Positions 54,891 to 63,850 of a stretch of DNA of 64,000 bases are shown here, piece after piece. Numbering within the stretch: the first letter of the stretch is position 1; the number at the start of each line of letters is the position of its first letter. The translations under genes and the position numbers were made by a program. Source of the stretch: Myxococcota bacterium (GTDB lineage: Bacteria > Myxococcota_A > UBA9160 > UBA4427); the NCBI GenBank assembly GCA_029243605.1, contig JAQWRT010000012.1, positions 1-64,000 on the forward strand, read 5' to 3'. The notes under the pieces are model-generated. The model saw only the letters and a list, made by a program, of their open reading frames with translations, was not told the DNA's origin and searched no databases.

Positions 54891-57095
54891 TCAGGCCAGT
54901 TCGAGATTGGCGAAGCGGAGCATGACAGTCTTCACGCCCACCCGGGCGAAGCGGATCTTGAGCTTCTGGTTGACGCCCCCGCCGATCATTTCCATGATCT
55001 CCCCCTCGCCGAAGACCGGGTGACGAACGCGCATCCCGAGCTGAATATCGCCCTCACCCCCCGATGTCTCCTGGGAATAGGAGTAGTCGAAATTGGACTC
55101 TCCACCCCGGCTCGACCGGCTTTGTTTCTTCTTCCCTGCGGCCCGTCCATGGCTCAAGACCTCGACCACATCGCTCGGAATTTCGTCGAGGAAGCGACTC
55201 GGCGTTTGAAAATTACGTTCGCCGAAGCGCCGACGCTCCGCTGCGTGGGTGATATGCAACTGCTCCATGGCACGGGTCATCGCCACGTAGCAGAGCCGCC
55301 GCTCCTCCTCGATGCCCTCGGCATCGCCCGCCGAACTCGCATGGGGAAAGATCCTCTCCTCCATGCCCACCAGGAAAACGGCCGGAAACTCGAGCCCCTT
55401 GGACGAGTGAACGGTCATCAAGGACACCTTTTCCGTGCGGTCCTCCCAGGTGTCGAGGTCGGAAATCAACGCCACTTGTTCGAGGAAGAGTTCGAGTTCG
55501 CTTCGCCCCTCATCCAGGGCGCCCTCGTTGGCCGCGTGAAAATCCCGGGCACTGGCCATCAATTCCAGCAGGTTGTCCCGACGCGCCTCGGCCTCGGGTG
55601 TCCCCTCTTTGGCCAGGGCCTCCATGTAGCCCGAGCGCTCGAGCAATTTGGCGATCAACTGATCCAGGGGCCGCGACGCCATTTCCGCGCGAAGTTCATC
55701 GAGCAGGCCGACGAAGGCTTGGATCTTGCCTTTGACCCTGGCCGTGGCCTCGCGACCAAACTCCACAAGTGCCTCGCCCAGACAGGTCTCACGGTTCGCC
55801 GCCAGGACACCGACTCGGTCCACGGTGGTTTTGCCTATACCCCGGGCGGGCTTGTTGACGATTCGGAGTAGGGCCTGGTCGTCCTGGGGATTGATCAGGA
55901 GTCGGAGGTAGGCCATGGCGTCCTTGACCTCGGCTCGGTCATAGAAGCGAACCCCACCCACCACGGCGTAGGGAATATTGTATTTGAGGAGTTCTTCTTC
56001 GAAGGCCCGGGACTGGGCGTTGGTTCGGTAAAGGATCGCAAAATTGCTGAAGGCCCGAGCATCCTGGGAAGCGGCGGTGGCGATTTTGCGAATCACCCAC
56101 GAAGCCTCCTCGCGATCGTCGTCGGCTTCGAAGAACTGAATCAGGTCTCCGCCTTCCTGCTCGGTGAAAAGCTGCTTTTCTTTCCGCTCGATATTATTCG
56201 ACACCACCGCGGAGGCCCCGGCAAGGATCGGCTGGGTCGAGCGATAATTTCGCTCGAGCTTGATCACCGCCGCCTCGGAATAGCTCTCCTCGAAGTCGAG
56301 AATGTTCCTGACATTGGCGCCCCGCCAGGCGTAGATGGATTGGTCGGGATCGCCCACCACGCAGAGGTTGCGATGGTTGGCCGCGAGCAGGTTGACCAAG
56401 CTCAACTGGATACCGTTCGTGTCCTGGAACTCGTCGACCAGAACGTATTGCCAACGCCTTTGGTAATACTCCAACACTCGGGGAAATTGCTTGAAAAGCT
56501 CAACGGTTTGAAGGAGTAGATCGCCAAAATCGAGCGCGTTGGCATCGGCTAGCATCCGCTGATAGACGCCGTAGAACCGGGCCGAGAGTTCATCGTCGAT
56601 ATCGAAGGCTTCCTGGGCGGCCTGGGCCGGCAGAATCCCCGCGTTCTTCCATTGATCGATCCGCCAACGAATCCTCTTGGGATCATGGGCCTTGGGGTCG
56701 AGCCCCTCGCGTTTCAGGGCCTGCTTGATGACCCCGACGCTGTCGGAGTCGTCGTAGATCACAAAACCCCGGCTCCGGCCGAGGTGCCCGATATCTCTGC
56801 GCAGAATCCGGACGCAGATCGAATGAAAGGTTCCGATGGCGAGATCATTTGCCTCGGGGCCGAGCAGTTTTTCCACCCGCTCCTTCATCTCTCCAGCGGC
56901 CTTATTGGTGAAGGTCACCGCAAGCAGCCCCGAGCCCGGGATCCCACAGACCCCGATCAGGTAGGCGATTCGACTGGTCAGCACCCGCGTCTTGCCACTA
57001 CCGGCCCCCGCAAGTACGAGTAGGGGGCCCTCGGTGGTCTCGACGGCGCGAAGTTGTTCGGCATTCAAGCCGTCTGTAATGGAATCAGCGAGCAC
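54891..57095 (-). CDS. pcrA: ATP-dependent DNA helicase PcrA/UvrD
   Basis: A 734-residue superfamily 1A 3'-5' helicase for repair and removal of recombinase or stalled polymerase. LNAEQLRAVETTEGPLLVLA is the Q motif, AGSGKT near 31-37 Walker A, AVTFTNKAAGEM, VLVDEFQDTN, VVGDPDQSIYAWRGA, LERNYRST, VSLMTVHSSKGLEFPAVFLVG, and ERRLCYVAMTRA. The C-terminus (HPVFGEGEIMEMIGGG, then a short beta domain) is the PcrA/UvrD Tudor-like RNA-polymerase-binding tail. GTG at 57095 is the start. It is a single gene between the glycan locus and glmS. Confidence 0.96.
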   Translation of the reverse strand: MLADSITDGLNAEQLRAVETTEGPLLVLAGAGSGKTRVLTSRIAYLIGVCGIPGSGLLAVTFTNKAAGEMKERVEKLLGPEANDLAIGTFHSICVRILRRDIGHLGRSRGFVIYDDSDSVGVIKQALKREGLDPKAHDPKRIRWRIDQWKNAGILPAQAAQEAFDIDDELSARFYGVYQRMLADANALDFGDLLLQTVELFKQFPRVLEYYQRRWQYVLVDEFQDTNGIQLSLVNLLAANHRNLCVVGDPDQSIYAWRGANVRNILDFEESYSEAAVIKLERNYRSTQPILAGASAVVSNNIERKEKQLFTEQEGGDLIQFFEADDDREEASWVIRKIATAASQDARAFSNFAILYRTNAQSRAFEEELLKYNIPYAVVGGVRFYDRAEVKDAMAYLRLLINPQDDQALLRIVNKPARGIGKTTVDRVGVLAANRETCLGEALVEFGREATARVKGKIQAFVGLLDELRAEMASRPLDQLIAKLLERSGYMEALAKEGTPEAEARRDNLLELMASARDFHAANEGALDEGRSELELFLEQVALISDLDTWEDRTEKVSLMTVHSSKGLEFPAVFLVGMEERIFPHASSAGDAEGIEEERRLCYVAMTRAMEQLHITHAAERRRFGERNFQTPSRFLDEIPSDVVEVLSHGRAAGKKKQSRSSRGGESNFDYSYSQETSGGEGDIQLGMRVRHPVFGEGEIMEMIGGGVNQKLKIRFARVGVKTVMLRFANLELA

Positions 57096-57202
57096 GATAC
57101 GCCTCTTTGGCCGCCAGAAAGCGGAGGGAAAGAAGATCTAACGAGAGGCCTGGGGGTCGATTGAGACTATCGAACGCGGCAGCCGGACTCAATTCACCCG
57201 GC

Positions 57203-57233
57203 AAAAAAAGCCCCGGCGACCGGACCACCGGGG
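57203..57233 (-). terminator. Rho-independent terminator of glmU-glmS
   Basis: On the minus strand CCCCGGTG (57226-57233) pairs with CGCCGGGG (57211-57218), including one G-T pair, and is followed by CTTTTTTT (57203-57210). It lies about 50 bases after the glmS stop. Confidence 0.88.
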
Positions 57234-57285
57234 TCTACCGGGCGGAGTTCCCGGAGCTCGAGCCCTCCCCGGGAAGCGCCGGAGA

Positions 57286-59121
57286 TCACTCCACCGTCAC
57301 ACTCTTGGCCAGATTCCGGGGCTGGTCCACGTCGGTGCCGCGCAGGGTGGCCACGTGGTAGGCGAGGAGTTGGAGCGGGACCGCCGCGAGGATCGCGGTG
57401 AGGAACTCGCCGAGTTCGGGAATATTCAGAACCTCGTTCGCTTTATCCGCGAGTTCCGGGTTGCTCGCGTTGGCCACGGCGATGACTCGGCCATCCCGAG
57501 CCCTAACCTGCTCGAGGTTGGAAACCAGCTTGTCGAAGAGCGGACCTGAATTCGCGATGACCACCACGGGCATATTCTCATCGATCAGGGCAATCGGGCC
57601 GTGCTTCATCTCACCCGCCGCATAGCCCTCGGCGTGGATATATGAAATTTCCTTGAGCTTGAGCGCTCCCTCCATCGCGATGGGGAACATGATGCCCCGG
57701 CCGAGAAAGAGAAAATCCTCTGCTTTGAAATACCGGCGAGCCAAGGTGGCGATCTGTGCGTCGAGGCCAAGGGTCTCCTCAACCAACCTCGGCAGGCGCA
57801 TGAGGTCGTGCAGGCGTTCGGCGAGAGCGTCGCCCTCCAAACGCCCGCGCACATGGGCGAGTTTGACGGCCAATAGGTAGAGGGCAACGACCTGGGTTAC
57901 GAAGGCCTTGGTCGAGGCGACTCCGATCTCGGGGCCAGCGTGGGTATAGAGCACGTCATCGCTTTCTCGCGCGATGGTGGACTCCCGCACGTTGCAGATA
58001 CTGAAGATCCGGGAGCCCTGACTTTTGCCCTCTCGAAGAGCGGCGAGGGTATCGGCCGTTTCCCCGGATTGGGAAACAGGGATCACCATGCAGTCCGTTC
58101 CCAAGATGGGGTTTCGGTAGCGGAACTCGCTGGCCAGATCGATCTCGCAGGGAATCCCAGCAAGTTGTTCGATCATGTATTTGCCCACATGACACGCATA
58201 CGAGGCGGTTCCGCAGGCGACCAGGCTGATGCTCCGAAGACCGTCGACTTCCTCGCGGCTGAATTCGATCCCATCGAGATCCACGGTCATCTCGGCCTCG
58301 TTGATTCGCGTGCCGATCGTGTCCGTAATGGCCCTGGGCTGCTCGAATATCTCCTTCTGCATGAAGTGGTCGTACCCGCCGCGTTCGGCGGACACGGGAT
58401 CCCATTGCACGATGGTGAAATCTCGCTCCACCGCTTGCCCGTCGGCATCGACGATCTCTATCCCGTCCGCCGAGAGTCGCGCGAAGTCGCCATCCCAAAG
58501 CGAGATGATTTCACGCGTATAGGGCAGGATCGCCGGGATATCGCTCCCCAGAAAAGCCTGCTTCTCCCCCCGGCCAACGATAATCGGACTGCCCCCGTTC
58601 TTGGCGGCGACGAGATGCTCAGGGTCCGTATCCGAGATGGCCCCAAAGGCATAGGAACCCGTCAATTGGGCGCAGGCGGCGCGCACGGCGCTCATCAGAT
58701 CTTTGCCCTGCTGGATCTCCCGGTCGATCAGATGCGCGATCAACTCGGTATCGGTATCGGACAGAATCGCGGACCCCCCGGCTTCGAGCTCCGAGCGAAG
58801 TGCGCGGTAATTTTCGATGATGCCGTTGTGGACGATGACCACCGAACCCGCCCGGTGGGGGTGGGCATTACGCTCGGACGGCTTGCCGTGGGTCGCCCAG
58901 CGGGTATGCCCCACGCCGATATTCCCCTCGAGGGGCTTGTCGCGCAGGACCGCCTCAAGGTTGACGAGTTTGCCCTTCGCGCGACGGACGCCGATCTCGG
59001 GACCCTCGAGGGTCGCGACCCCGGCTGAGTCGTAGCCGCGGTACTCGAGACGCCGCAATCCATCGATCAGAACATCGACCGCCCGATGCTCCCGCCCCAC
59101 ATATCCGACTATTCCACACAT
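57286..59121 (-). CDS. glmS: Glutamine--fructose-6-phosphate aminotransferase
   Basis: GlmS makes glucosamine-6-phosphate, the first step to UDP-GlcNAc. The 611 residues match E. coli GlmS in size. The N-terminal glutaminase begins MCGIVGYVG with Cys after the removed Met, with HTRWATHGKPSERNAHPH and VHNGIIENY; the two SIS domains contain ACGTASYACHVGKY, SQSGETADT and EGYAAGEMKHGPIALI, and it ends LAKSVTVE. It follows glmU by 55 bases, and the leader is too short for a glmS ribozyme. It supplies UDP-GlcNAc for peptidoglycan and for the amino-sugar genes at 44-46 kb. Confidence 0.98.
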   Translation of the reverse strand: MCGIVGYVGREHRAVDVLIDGLRRLEYRGYDSAGVATLEGPEIGVRRAKGKLVNLEAVLRDKPLEGNIGVGHTRWATHGKPSERNAHPHRAGSVVIVHNGIIENYRALRSELEAGGSAILSDTDTELIAHLIDREIQQGKDLMSAVRAACAQLTGSYAFGAISDTDPEHLVAAKNGGSPIIVGRGEKQAFLGSDIPAILPYTREIISLWDGDFARLSADGIEIVDADGQAVERDFTIVQWDPVSAERGGYDHFMQKEIFEQPRAITDTIGTRINEAEMTVDLDGIEFSREEVDGLRSISLVACGTASYACHVGKYMIEQLAGIPCEIDLASEFRYRNPILGTDCMVIPVSQSGETADTLAALREGKSQGSRIFSICNVRESTIARESDDVLYTHAGPEIGVASTKAFVTQVVALYLLAVKLAHVRGRLEGDALAERLHDLMRLPRLVEETLGLDAQIATLARRYFKAEDFLFLGRGIMFPIAMEGALKLKEISYIHAEGYAAGEMKHGPIALIDENMPVVVIANSGPLFDKLVSNLEQVRARDGRVIAVANASNPELADKANEVLNIPELGEFLTAILAAVPLQLLAYHVATLRGTDVDQPRNLAKSVTVE

Positions 59122-59176
59122 GAGCTTGATTCCCCTGGGCCGCGCCCATTCGGTCGACCGATCCTGATCACTCCGC

Positions 59177-60571
59177 CTAGGCCTCTTCCGTGTCGTCCGG
59201 TTTCTCGTCCGACTCGGCGCCTGGGTTCATTTTTTTATACGGACGCCCCTCTTTCCGGGCGACCCACCCCTCGATACTCCGTTGCCGCGCCCGTGCGACT
59301 GCCAACGCATCTTCGGGCACGTCCTGGGAAATCGTCGATCCCGCGGCAAGGAACGCCCGTGCTTCGATACTCACCGGCGAGATCAGGTTCACGTTGCAAC
59401 CGATAAAGGCGCCGTCGCCCACCTTGCTACGGCTCTTAACGTAGCCGTCATAGTTCACCACCACGGACCCACAACCGAAATTCACCTGGGAACCGACATC
59501 GGCATCGCCGATATAGGTCAGGTGAGCCGACTTGCTCCCCGGCCCCATGGTCGAATTCTTCACTTCGACGAAATTTCCGATTTTGACGCCATCCATCAGA
59601 TGCGATTGCGGCCGCAGATGCGAGTAGGGGCCAAAGACAACGTCATCGTCGAGACGACTATCTTCGATATAGCAGTTGGCCTTGACCACCACGCCCCGGC
59701 CGATACTGGTCGAGCCACAAATACAGCAACCGGGCTCGATCACGCTGTCGACTCCGATCTCGACGGTGGCGTCGATATAGGTAGTTTCCGGATCGATCAG
59801 AGTCACCCCGCCCGCCATCAAGTTCTCATTGATCCGCCGGCGCATAATCCGACTCGCTTCAGCGAGTTGGGTGCGGTCGTTGATTCCCAGGCACTCTTCG
59901 GCGTCTTCGACCCGAAGGCCCTCGACGGCGTGGCCCGTCTTGACGGCGTAGCCCACGACATCCGTCAGGTAATACTCGCCCTGGGCGTTGCCGGCTCCGA
60001 TCTTGCCGAGCCCGTCCCAGAGCAGCTTCGAGGAGACCAGATAGACCCCCGTATTTCGCTCCTCGAGCGCCAACTCCTCGGGCGTGGCGTCCTGGGCTTC
60101 GACGATTCTCTCCACCCGACCCTCGGCGTCGCGAACGATGCGTCCGGGGATATCGCCGTGGGCCGTGAGGACCACCAGATCCGCCTGCTTTTCGGCCTTG
60201 AGAGCACGCATCGCCAGCAGGGTCTCGGGACGCAGCAGGGGCGTATCCCCGTAGAGGATCAGAATATCGCCTGGGAAACCGGCCAGGCTCTCCTCGCAGA
60301 CCATAGCGGCGTGTCCGGTCCCCTTGCGCTCGGCCTGGAGGACGAACTCGGCGCTGTCCCCAAAAGCCTGGGTCACGGCCTCGGCCTCTCGGCCGACCAC
60401 GACGATCAAGCGCTGGGGGTCCAGCGCCCGGGCCACCTTTTGCACGTGTCCCAGCATGGGCACGCCGCAGATCTCGTGCAGCACCTTGGCGCGATCCGAA
60501 CGCATGCGGGTTCCCTGCCCTGCGGCCAGGACCACAACTGCAATCTCGTGCACGGTTTGCGCGCCCGCCAT
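59177..60571 (-). CDS. glmU: Bifunctional GlmU: glucosamine-1-P acetyltransferase / GlcNAc-1-P uridylyltransferase
   Basis: GlmU makes UDP-GlcNAc from GlcN-1-P. The 464-residue protein has an N-terminal uridylyltransferase (VVLAAGQGTRMRSDRAKVLH near 13-32; the usual Pro before the key Lys is Ala), LYGDTPLL, GEYYLTDV, and a C-terminal left-handed beta helix with the acetyltransferase motifs RPQSHLMDGVKIGNFVEVKN, HLTYIGDADVG and NYDGYVKSRSKVG. It is first in glmU-glmS and divergent from hflX. The last 20 residues are an acidic tail. Confidence 0.97.
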   Translation of the reverse strand: MAGAQTVHEIAVVVLAAGQGTRMRSDRAKVLHEICGVPMLGHVQKVARALDPQRLIVVVGREAEAVTQAFGDSAEFVLQAERKGTGHAAMVCEESLAGFPGDILILYGDTPLLRPETLLAMRALKAEKQADLVVLTAHGDIPGRIVRDAEGRVERIVEAQDATPEELALEERNTGVYLVSSKLLWDGLGKIGAGNAQGEYYLTDVVGYAVKTGHAVEGLRVEDAEECLGINDRTQLAEASRIMRRRINENLMAGGVTLIDPETTYIDATVEIGVDSVIEPGCCICGSTSIGRGVVVKANCYIEDSRLDDDVVFGPYSHLRPQSHLMDGVKIGNFVEVKNSTMGPGSKSAHLTYIGDADVGSQVNFGCGSVVVNYDGYVKSRSKVGDGAFIGCNVNLISPVSIEARAFLAAGSTISQDVPEDALAVARARQRSIEGWVARKEGRPYKKMNPGAESDEKPDDTEEA

Positions 60572-60852
60572 CTTTGAGAAGACCTCTCCCTCCGAGCGAC
60601 CCTAGTCGCTCGCCAATGCCTTGTTTTCTATCGGTATCCGGGGCCCGAAGCCCAAGCGAGAGTAACCGCAACCCACGCTTATCGAACACCGGGACCCCCA
60701 GAACCCTCCTTTTTTCACTATCCCGCGGGGAAAGTCCACCTCTTTCCGCTTCTTGCCCGACCGCGAGGTCACTCCTAGGCTCTGCCCCACTTCGCCCGGG
60801 CCTAAGGGGGGAGTTCCCACCACCCCGCGTTCCGCTGATTTCGGAGTCTCCC

Positions 60853-62535
60853 ATTCAGGTCTTCGGCAATACCCGCGGCCTCAAGGCCAGCCAAGTCCGC
60901 CAACTCGAGCGCCTTTTTCAGCGTCGGCTCCCCGCCGATCGCCTGGTGAGCAACGAGTTCGCTCGGCAATTGAGCGAGATCAGCCACGATATCCGAAGGC
61001 AGGTCGGGGTTCTCGCCGACCGACGGGGCGATATCCAACACGTCATGGTGGGAGATGCCCGGGCCATCGAATTGCCCGATTGGGGTCGTATCCGAGCGGG
61101 TCGTGGCCGGCTCCGTGGACTGCGCTGCATCCATACCCATCTCGCCGATGAGGGGCTTTCCCGAGATGACCTGACCGACCTCGCCGTTCTTCGCCTGGAC
61201 GCCATGGTGAGCATCGGCGTTTTGGACGATGGCCTTCCGGGCATGGCCCACACGGCTTTCCTCGCTCCGGCCAACGAAGATGGCCGAGCCACCGAGTTGC
61301 TCCCGCCGAGCCACCCCGCCGAACTCGATATTGATTTCGACGTCTACATCAGGGACCTCGAAAACGAATTGGCCCGGGCTACGGGCGCCCACGAAGTCGC
61401 GGGGAGCGAGCGAGCGCTGCTCGTCTCGATCAGCGCGGGGAGAGACCGCGAGACCCTCGAAGCACACTTGGACGAACTCAAGGAACTCGCCCGCACGGCG
61501 AGCGTCGAGGTTGCCGGCGTCATCACCCAGAACCGCAACAAGCCCGACCCCAAAACCGTGGTGGGCGCGGGGAAACTTTCCGATTTGGTTGTCCATTGTT
61601 TCCAGCAGGACATCGACCTGGTGATTTTCGATCAGGATCTTGAGCCGGGTCAGGCCCGAAACCTCTCCCAGCGGATGGAATTGAGGGTCATCGACCGGAC
61701 CCAGCTAATTCTCGACATCTTCGCCCAGCGTGCCACCACCGCCGACGGCAAATTGCAGGTCGAACTCGCACAGCTTCGCTACCGAATGCCGCGACTCGCC
61801 CAGCGCGCCGACCTCTCGCTCTCCCGTTTGGGGGCCGGCATCGGTGGGCGGGGCCCCGGGGAAAGCCGACTCGAGAACGACCGCCGAAAAGTCCGCAATC
61901 GCATCACGCGCCTGGAAAAGGATCTCAAGCGACTCGCCGCCCAGCGCCAGGGGAGGCGGCAGCGGCGTGGACGGCGCGAAGTGCCGGTACTCTCCATCGT
62001 GGGTTACACGAACGCGGGCAAGAGCACCCTGCTCCGGGCGCTGACGCAATCCGATGTCTTCGTCGAGAATAAACTTTTTGCAACCCTCGACCCGGTCTCC
62101 CGCCGCCTCCGTTTCCCCAGGGATAGGGAGGTCATCATCACGGATACCGTGGGCTTCATTCGGGACCTGCCTCCGGACTTGATGACCGCCTTTCGCGCGA
62201 CCCTGGAGGAAATGCGGGACGCGAGCCTGTTGATCCACGTTGTCGACGCCACGGCCCCGGACCTCGAACGCCGGATGAGCGCCGTCCGGGACGTGCTCGA
62301 CAACGTCGAACTCAACGCCAAACCCGAGTTATTGGTCTTCAATCAGATCGACCTACTCCCTGAGGGGGAAGGGGCGGCTGTGGCCGAGCGATACGGGGGG
62401 GTGGCAGTCTCCGCCCTGGCAGGCGAGGGTTTGTTCGAATTGTTACACGCCGCAGAGAGTATACTCTGGGGCGAGGAGCCGGCGGTCGAGGGGGGTCATT
62501 CGCTGACCGACGACTACTCGCTAAGCGACGCCTGA
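60853..62535 (+). CDS. hflX: Ribosome-associated GTPase HflX, extended N-terminus, apparent ATT start
   Basis: HflX is a heat-induced GTPase that splits stalled ribosomes. The 560 residues include an extra N-terminal domain beginning QVFGNTRGLK, seen in deltaproteobacterial HflX, then the HflX domain (TQNRNKPDPKTVVGAGKLSD), GGRGPGESRLENDRR, a coiled coil, and the G domain: G1 GYTNAGKST near 386, TLDPVSR, DTVGFIRDLP, FNQID. No ATG, GTG or TTG occurs in frame between the ATG at 60616 and the conserved start; ATT at 60853 has GGAG six bases upstream (60843-60846). ATG at 60616 would add 79 Ser/Pro/Arg-rich residues, and a CTG at 60836 lacks a ribosome site. The gene call is firm; the start is tentative. 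Confidence 0.93.
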   Translation: MQVFGNTRGLKASQVRQLERLFQRRLPADRLVSNEFARQLSEISHDIRRQVGVLADRRGDIQHVMVGDARAIELPDWGRIRAGRGRLRGLRCIHTHLADEGLSRDDLTDLAVLRLDAMVSIGVLDDGLPGMAHTAFLAPANEDGRATELLPPSHPAELDIDFDVYIRDLENELARATGAHEVAGSERALLVSISAGRDRETLEAHLDELKELARTASVEVAGVITQNRNKPDPKTVVGAGKLSDLVVHCFQQDIDLVIFDQDLEPGQARNLSQRMELRVIDRTQLILDIFAQRATTADGKLQVELAQLRYRMPRLAQRADLSLSRLGAGIGGRGPGESRLENDRRKVRNRITRLEKDLKRLAAQRQGRRQRRGRREVPVLSIVGYTNAGKSTLLRALTQSDVFVENKLFATLDPVSRRLRFPRDREVIITDTVGFIRDLPPDLMTAFRATLEEMRDASLLIHVVDATAPDLERRMSAVRDVLDNVELNAKPELLVFNQIDLLPEGEGAAVAERYGGVAVSALAGEGLFELLHAAESILWGEEPAVEGGHSLTDDYSLSDA

Positions 62536-62567
62536 GCATCCGTAGATTCAGAACTGGGGGGAATCCA

Positions 62568-63584
62568 TTGGTAAATCGATCGATCCGATCCAAGGTAGTG
62601 GGAACGGGCATGTACGTTCCCGAGCGGGTTGTGACCAACGATGACCTCGCCAAGCTCATGGATACCTCGGACGAGTGGATCCAGCAGCGCACGGGAATCC
62701 GCGAGCGCCGCTTCGTCGAGCCCGGGCAGATGCCCGCTGACCTCGCCCAGGCAGCCTGCGAGCAAGCCCTTGAAGCGGCTGGCCTCGAGGTTGGCGATCT
62801 GGACTTCATCCTCCTCGCCACACTCTCCTCCCAGCACGAGTTTCCGGGAACATCCTTTTTTCTCCAAGAGCAACTCAAGGCAGGCAACGTCCCGTGCATC
62901 GATTTGCGAGCTCAGTGCAGCGGCTTTATCTATGCCCTCAACTTTGCCGACGGCCTCATTCTGTCGGGGAAATCTCGACGTGTTCTGGTGGTGGGCTGCG
63001 AAGTGCAATCCACCGGGATCGACCTAACCACCGAGGGACGAGATGTCGCGGTGCTCTTCGGAGACGGGGCCGGGGCGGTCATCCTCGAGGCCAATGAAGA
63101 CGAAGACGATTCGGCTGGCTTGCTCAATGCCACCGTCCACGCCGAGGGCAAGCACGCCCGCCGGCTCTGGATCGAGGCCCCATCATCCGGGCATACCCCT
63201 TGTCGACTCACCCATGAGATGATCGATCAGAAACTTCACTTCCCCCACATGGACGGCCGGCATGTCTTCAAACATGCCGTGACTCGAATGCCCGAAGTCC
63301 TGAAAGAATCCCTCGCGGCGGCGAGCATCAAGATCGATGACGTCGACCTCTTCCTCTTCCACCAGGCGAACCTTCGCATCAACGAATTCGTCGCCCAGAA
63401 GTTGGAGATCACCCCCGAGAGGACCTTCAGCAATATCGAGCGCTTCGGGAATTGCTCGGCCGCTTCGATCCCCATGCTCCTCGCCGAAGCCACGCGCAAC
63501 GGAAAACTCAAGCCGGGCCAGATCGTCGCCCTGACGGCCTTCGGCTCGGGCTTCACCTGGGGAAGCGCGATCCTGCGCTGGTAG
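62568..63584 (+). CDS. fabH: 3-oxoacyl-ACP synthase III
   Basis: FabH condenses acetyl-CoA (or another primer) with malonyl-ACP to start fatty-acid synthesis. The 338 residues show the triad C117 in RAQCSGFIYAL, H265 in LFHQANLRIN and N295 in FGNCSAASIP, plus TSDEWIQQRTGIRERR and FGDGAGAVIL. TTG at 62568 follows GGGGGGA six bases upstream. It lies 32 bases after hflX, probably co-transcribed, and away from plsX/fabD/fabG, so it may be a secondary or specialised KASIII; primer choice cannot be read from the sequence. Confidence 0.95.
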   Translation: MVNRSIRSKVVGTGMYVPERVVTNDDLAKLMDTSDEWIQQRTGIRERRFVEPGQMPADLAQAACEQALEAAGLEVGDLDFILLATLSSQHEFPGTSFFLQEQLKAGNVPCIDLRAQCSGFIYALNFADGLILSGKSRRVLVVGCEVQSTGIDLTTEGRDVAVLFGDGAGAVILEANEDEDDSAGLLNATVHAEGKHARRLWIEAPSSGHTPCRLTHEMIDQKLHFPHMDGRHVFKHAVTRMPEVLKESLAAASIKIDDVDLFLFHQANLRINEFVAQKLEITPERTFSNIERFGNCSAASIPMLLAEATRNGKLKPGQIVALTAFGSGFTWGSAILRW

Positions 63585-63635
63585 GGCCCCGACTAAAGCC
63601 GGGGACCAGGCTTCGCCTCTAGCGCACCGCGTCAG

Positions 63636-63655
63636 ACCCCGATGCCCCTCGGGGT
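63636..63655 (+). terminator. Terminator-like hairpin after fabH
   Basis: Perfect 7-bp stem ACCCCGA/TCGGGGT with a 6-nt loop, about 50 bases after the fabH stop. The nearest T-run (63670-63675) lies 15 bases further on, so this is a weak intrinsic terminator at best. Confidence 0.4.
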
Positions 63656-63704
63656 GATCCATGGTCCTTGTTTTTGCTTGTCTTTTCCCTCTCCCGGGAC
63701 AAGC

Positions 63705-63733
63705 TTGACGCGATGACGCATTGCGTCTATGCT
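63705..63733 (+). promoter_or_regulatory. Sigma-70 promoter of the phasin-like gene
   Basis: TTGACG (63705-63710) and TATGCT (63728-63733) with an exact 17-base spacer: the strongest promoter match I noticed in the window. It would start RNA near 63740, giving a leader of about 110 bases. Confidence 0.72.
63715..63727. promoter_or_regulatory. Operator candidate 1: palindrome in the promoter spacer
   Basis: GACGCA-T-TGCGTC, a perfect 13-bp inverted repeat lying wholly between the minus 35 and minus 10 boxes, where a bound dimer would block RNA polymerase. Confidence 0.5.
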
Positions 63734-63736
63734 GCT

Positions 63737-63747
63737 TTGCGTCGCAA
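63737..63747. promoter_or_regulatory. Operator candidate 2: palindrome at the transcription start
   Basis: TTGCG-T-CGCAA, a perfect 11-bp inverted repeat over the expected start point. Its TTGCGTC half repeats the right half of operator candidate 1 sixteen bases away, suggesting two sites for the same repressor. Confidence 0.5.
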
Positions 63748-63850
63748 CGAGAAAGCAACCCCGGTCCCGCCTCAGGCGGACCCCAATTGGGAAAATCTTC
63801 GCTGCCCTCCCCGCGATTCACAGCCAGCGAAACCCGAAGAAGAGGAAAAT

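Noticed and set aside
57286-59176. glmS ribozyme
   Set aside because: Only 55 bases separate glmU and glmS, too short for the ribozyme, and its conserved core is not visible.
60574-60852. N-terminal extension of hflX back to 60574 or 60616
   Set aside because: The extra 79-93 residues are Ser/Pro/Arg-rich without family resemblance, and the DNA looks like the intergenic region between divergent genes. Kept as an alternative start only.
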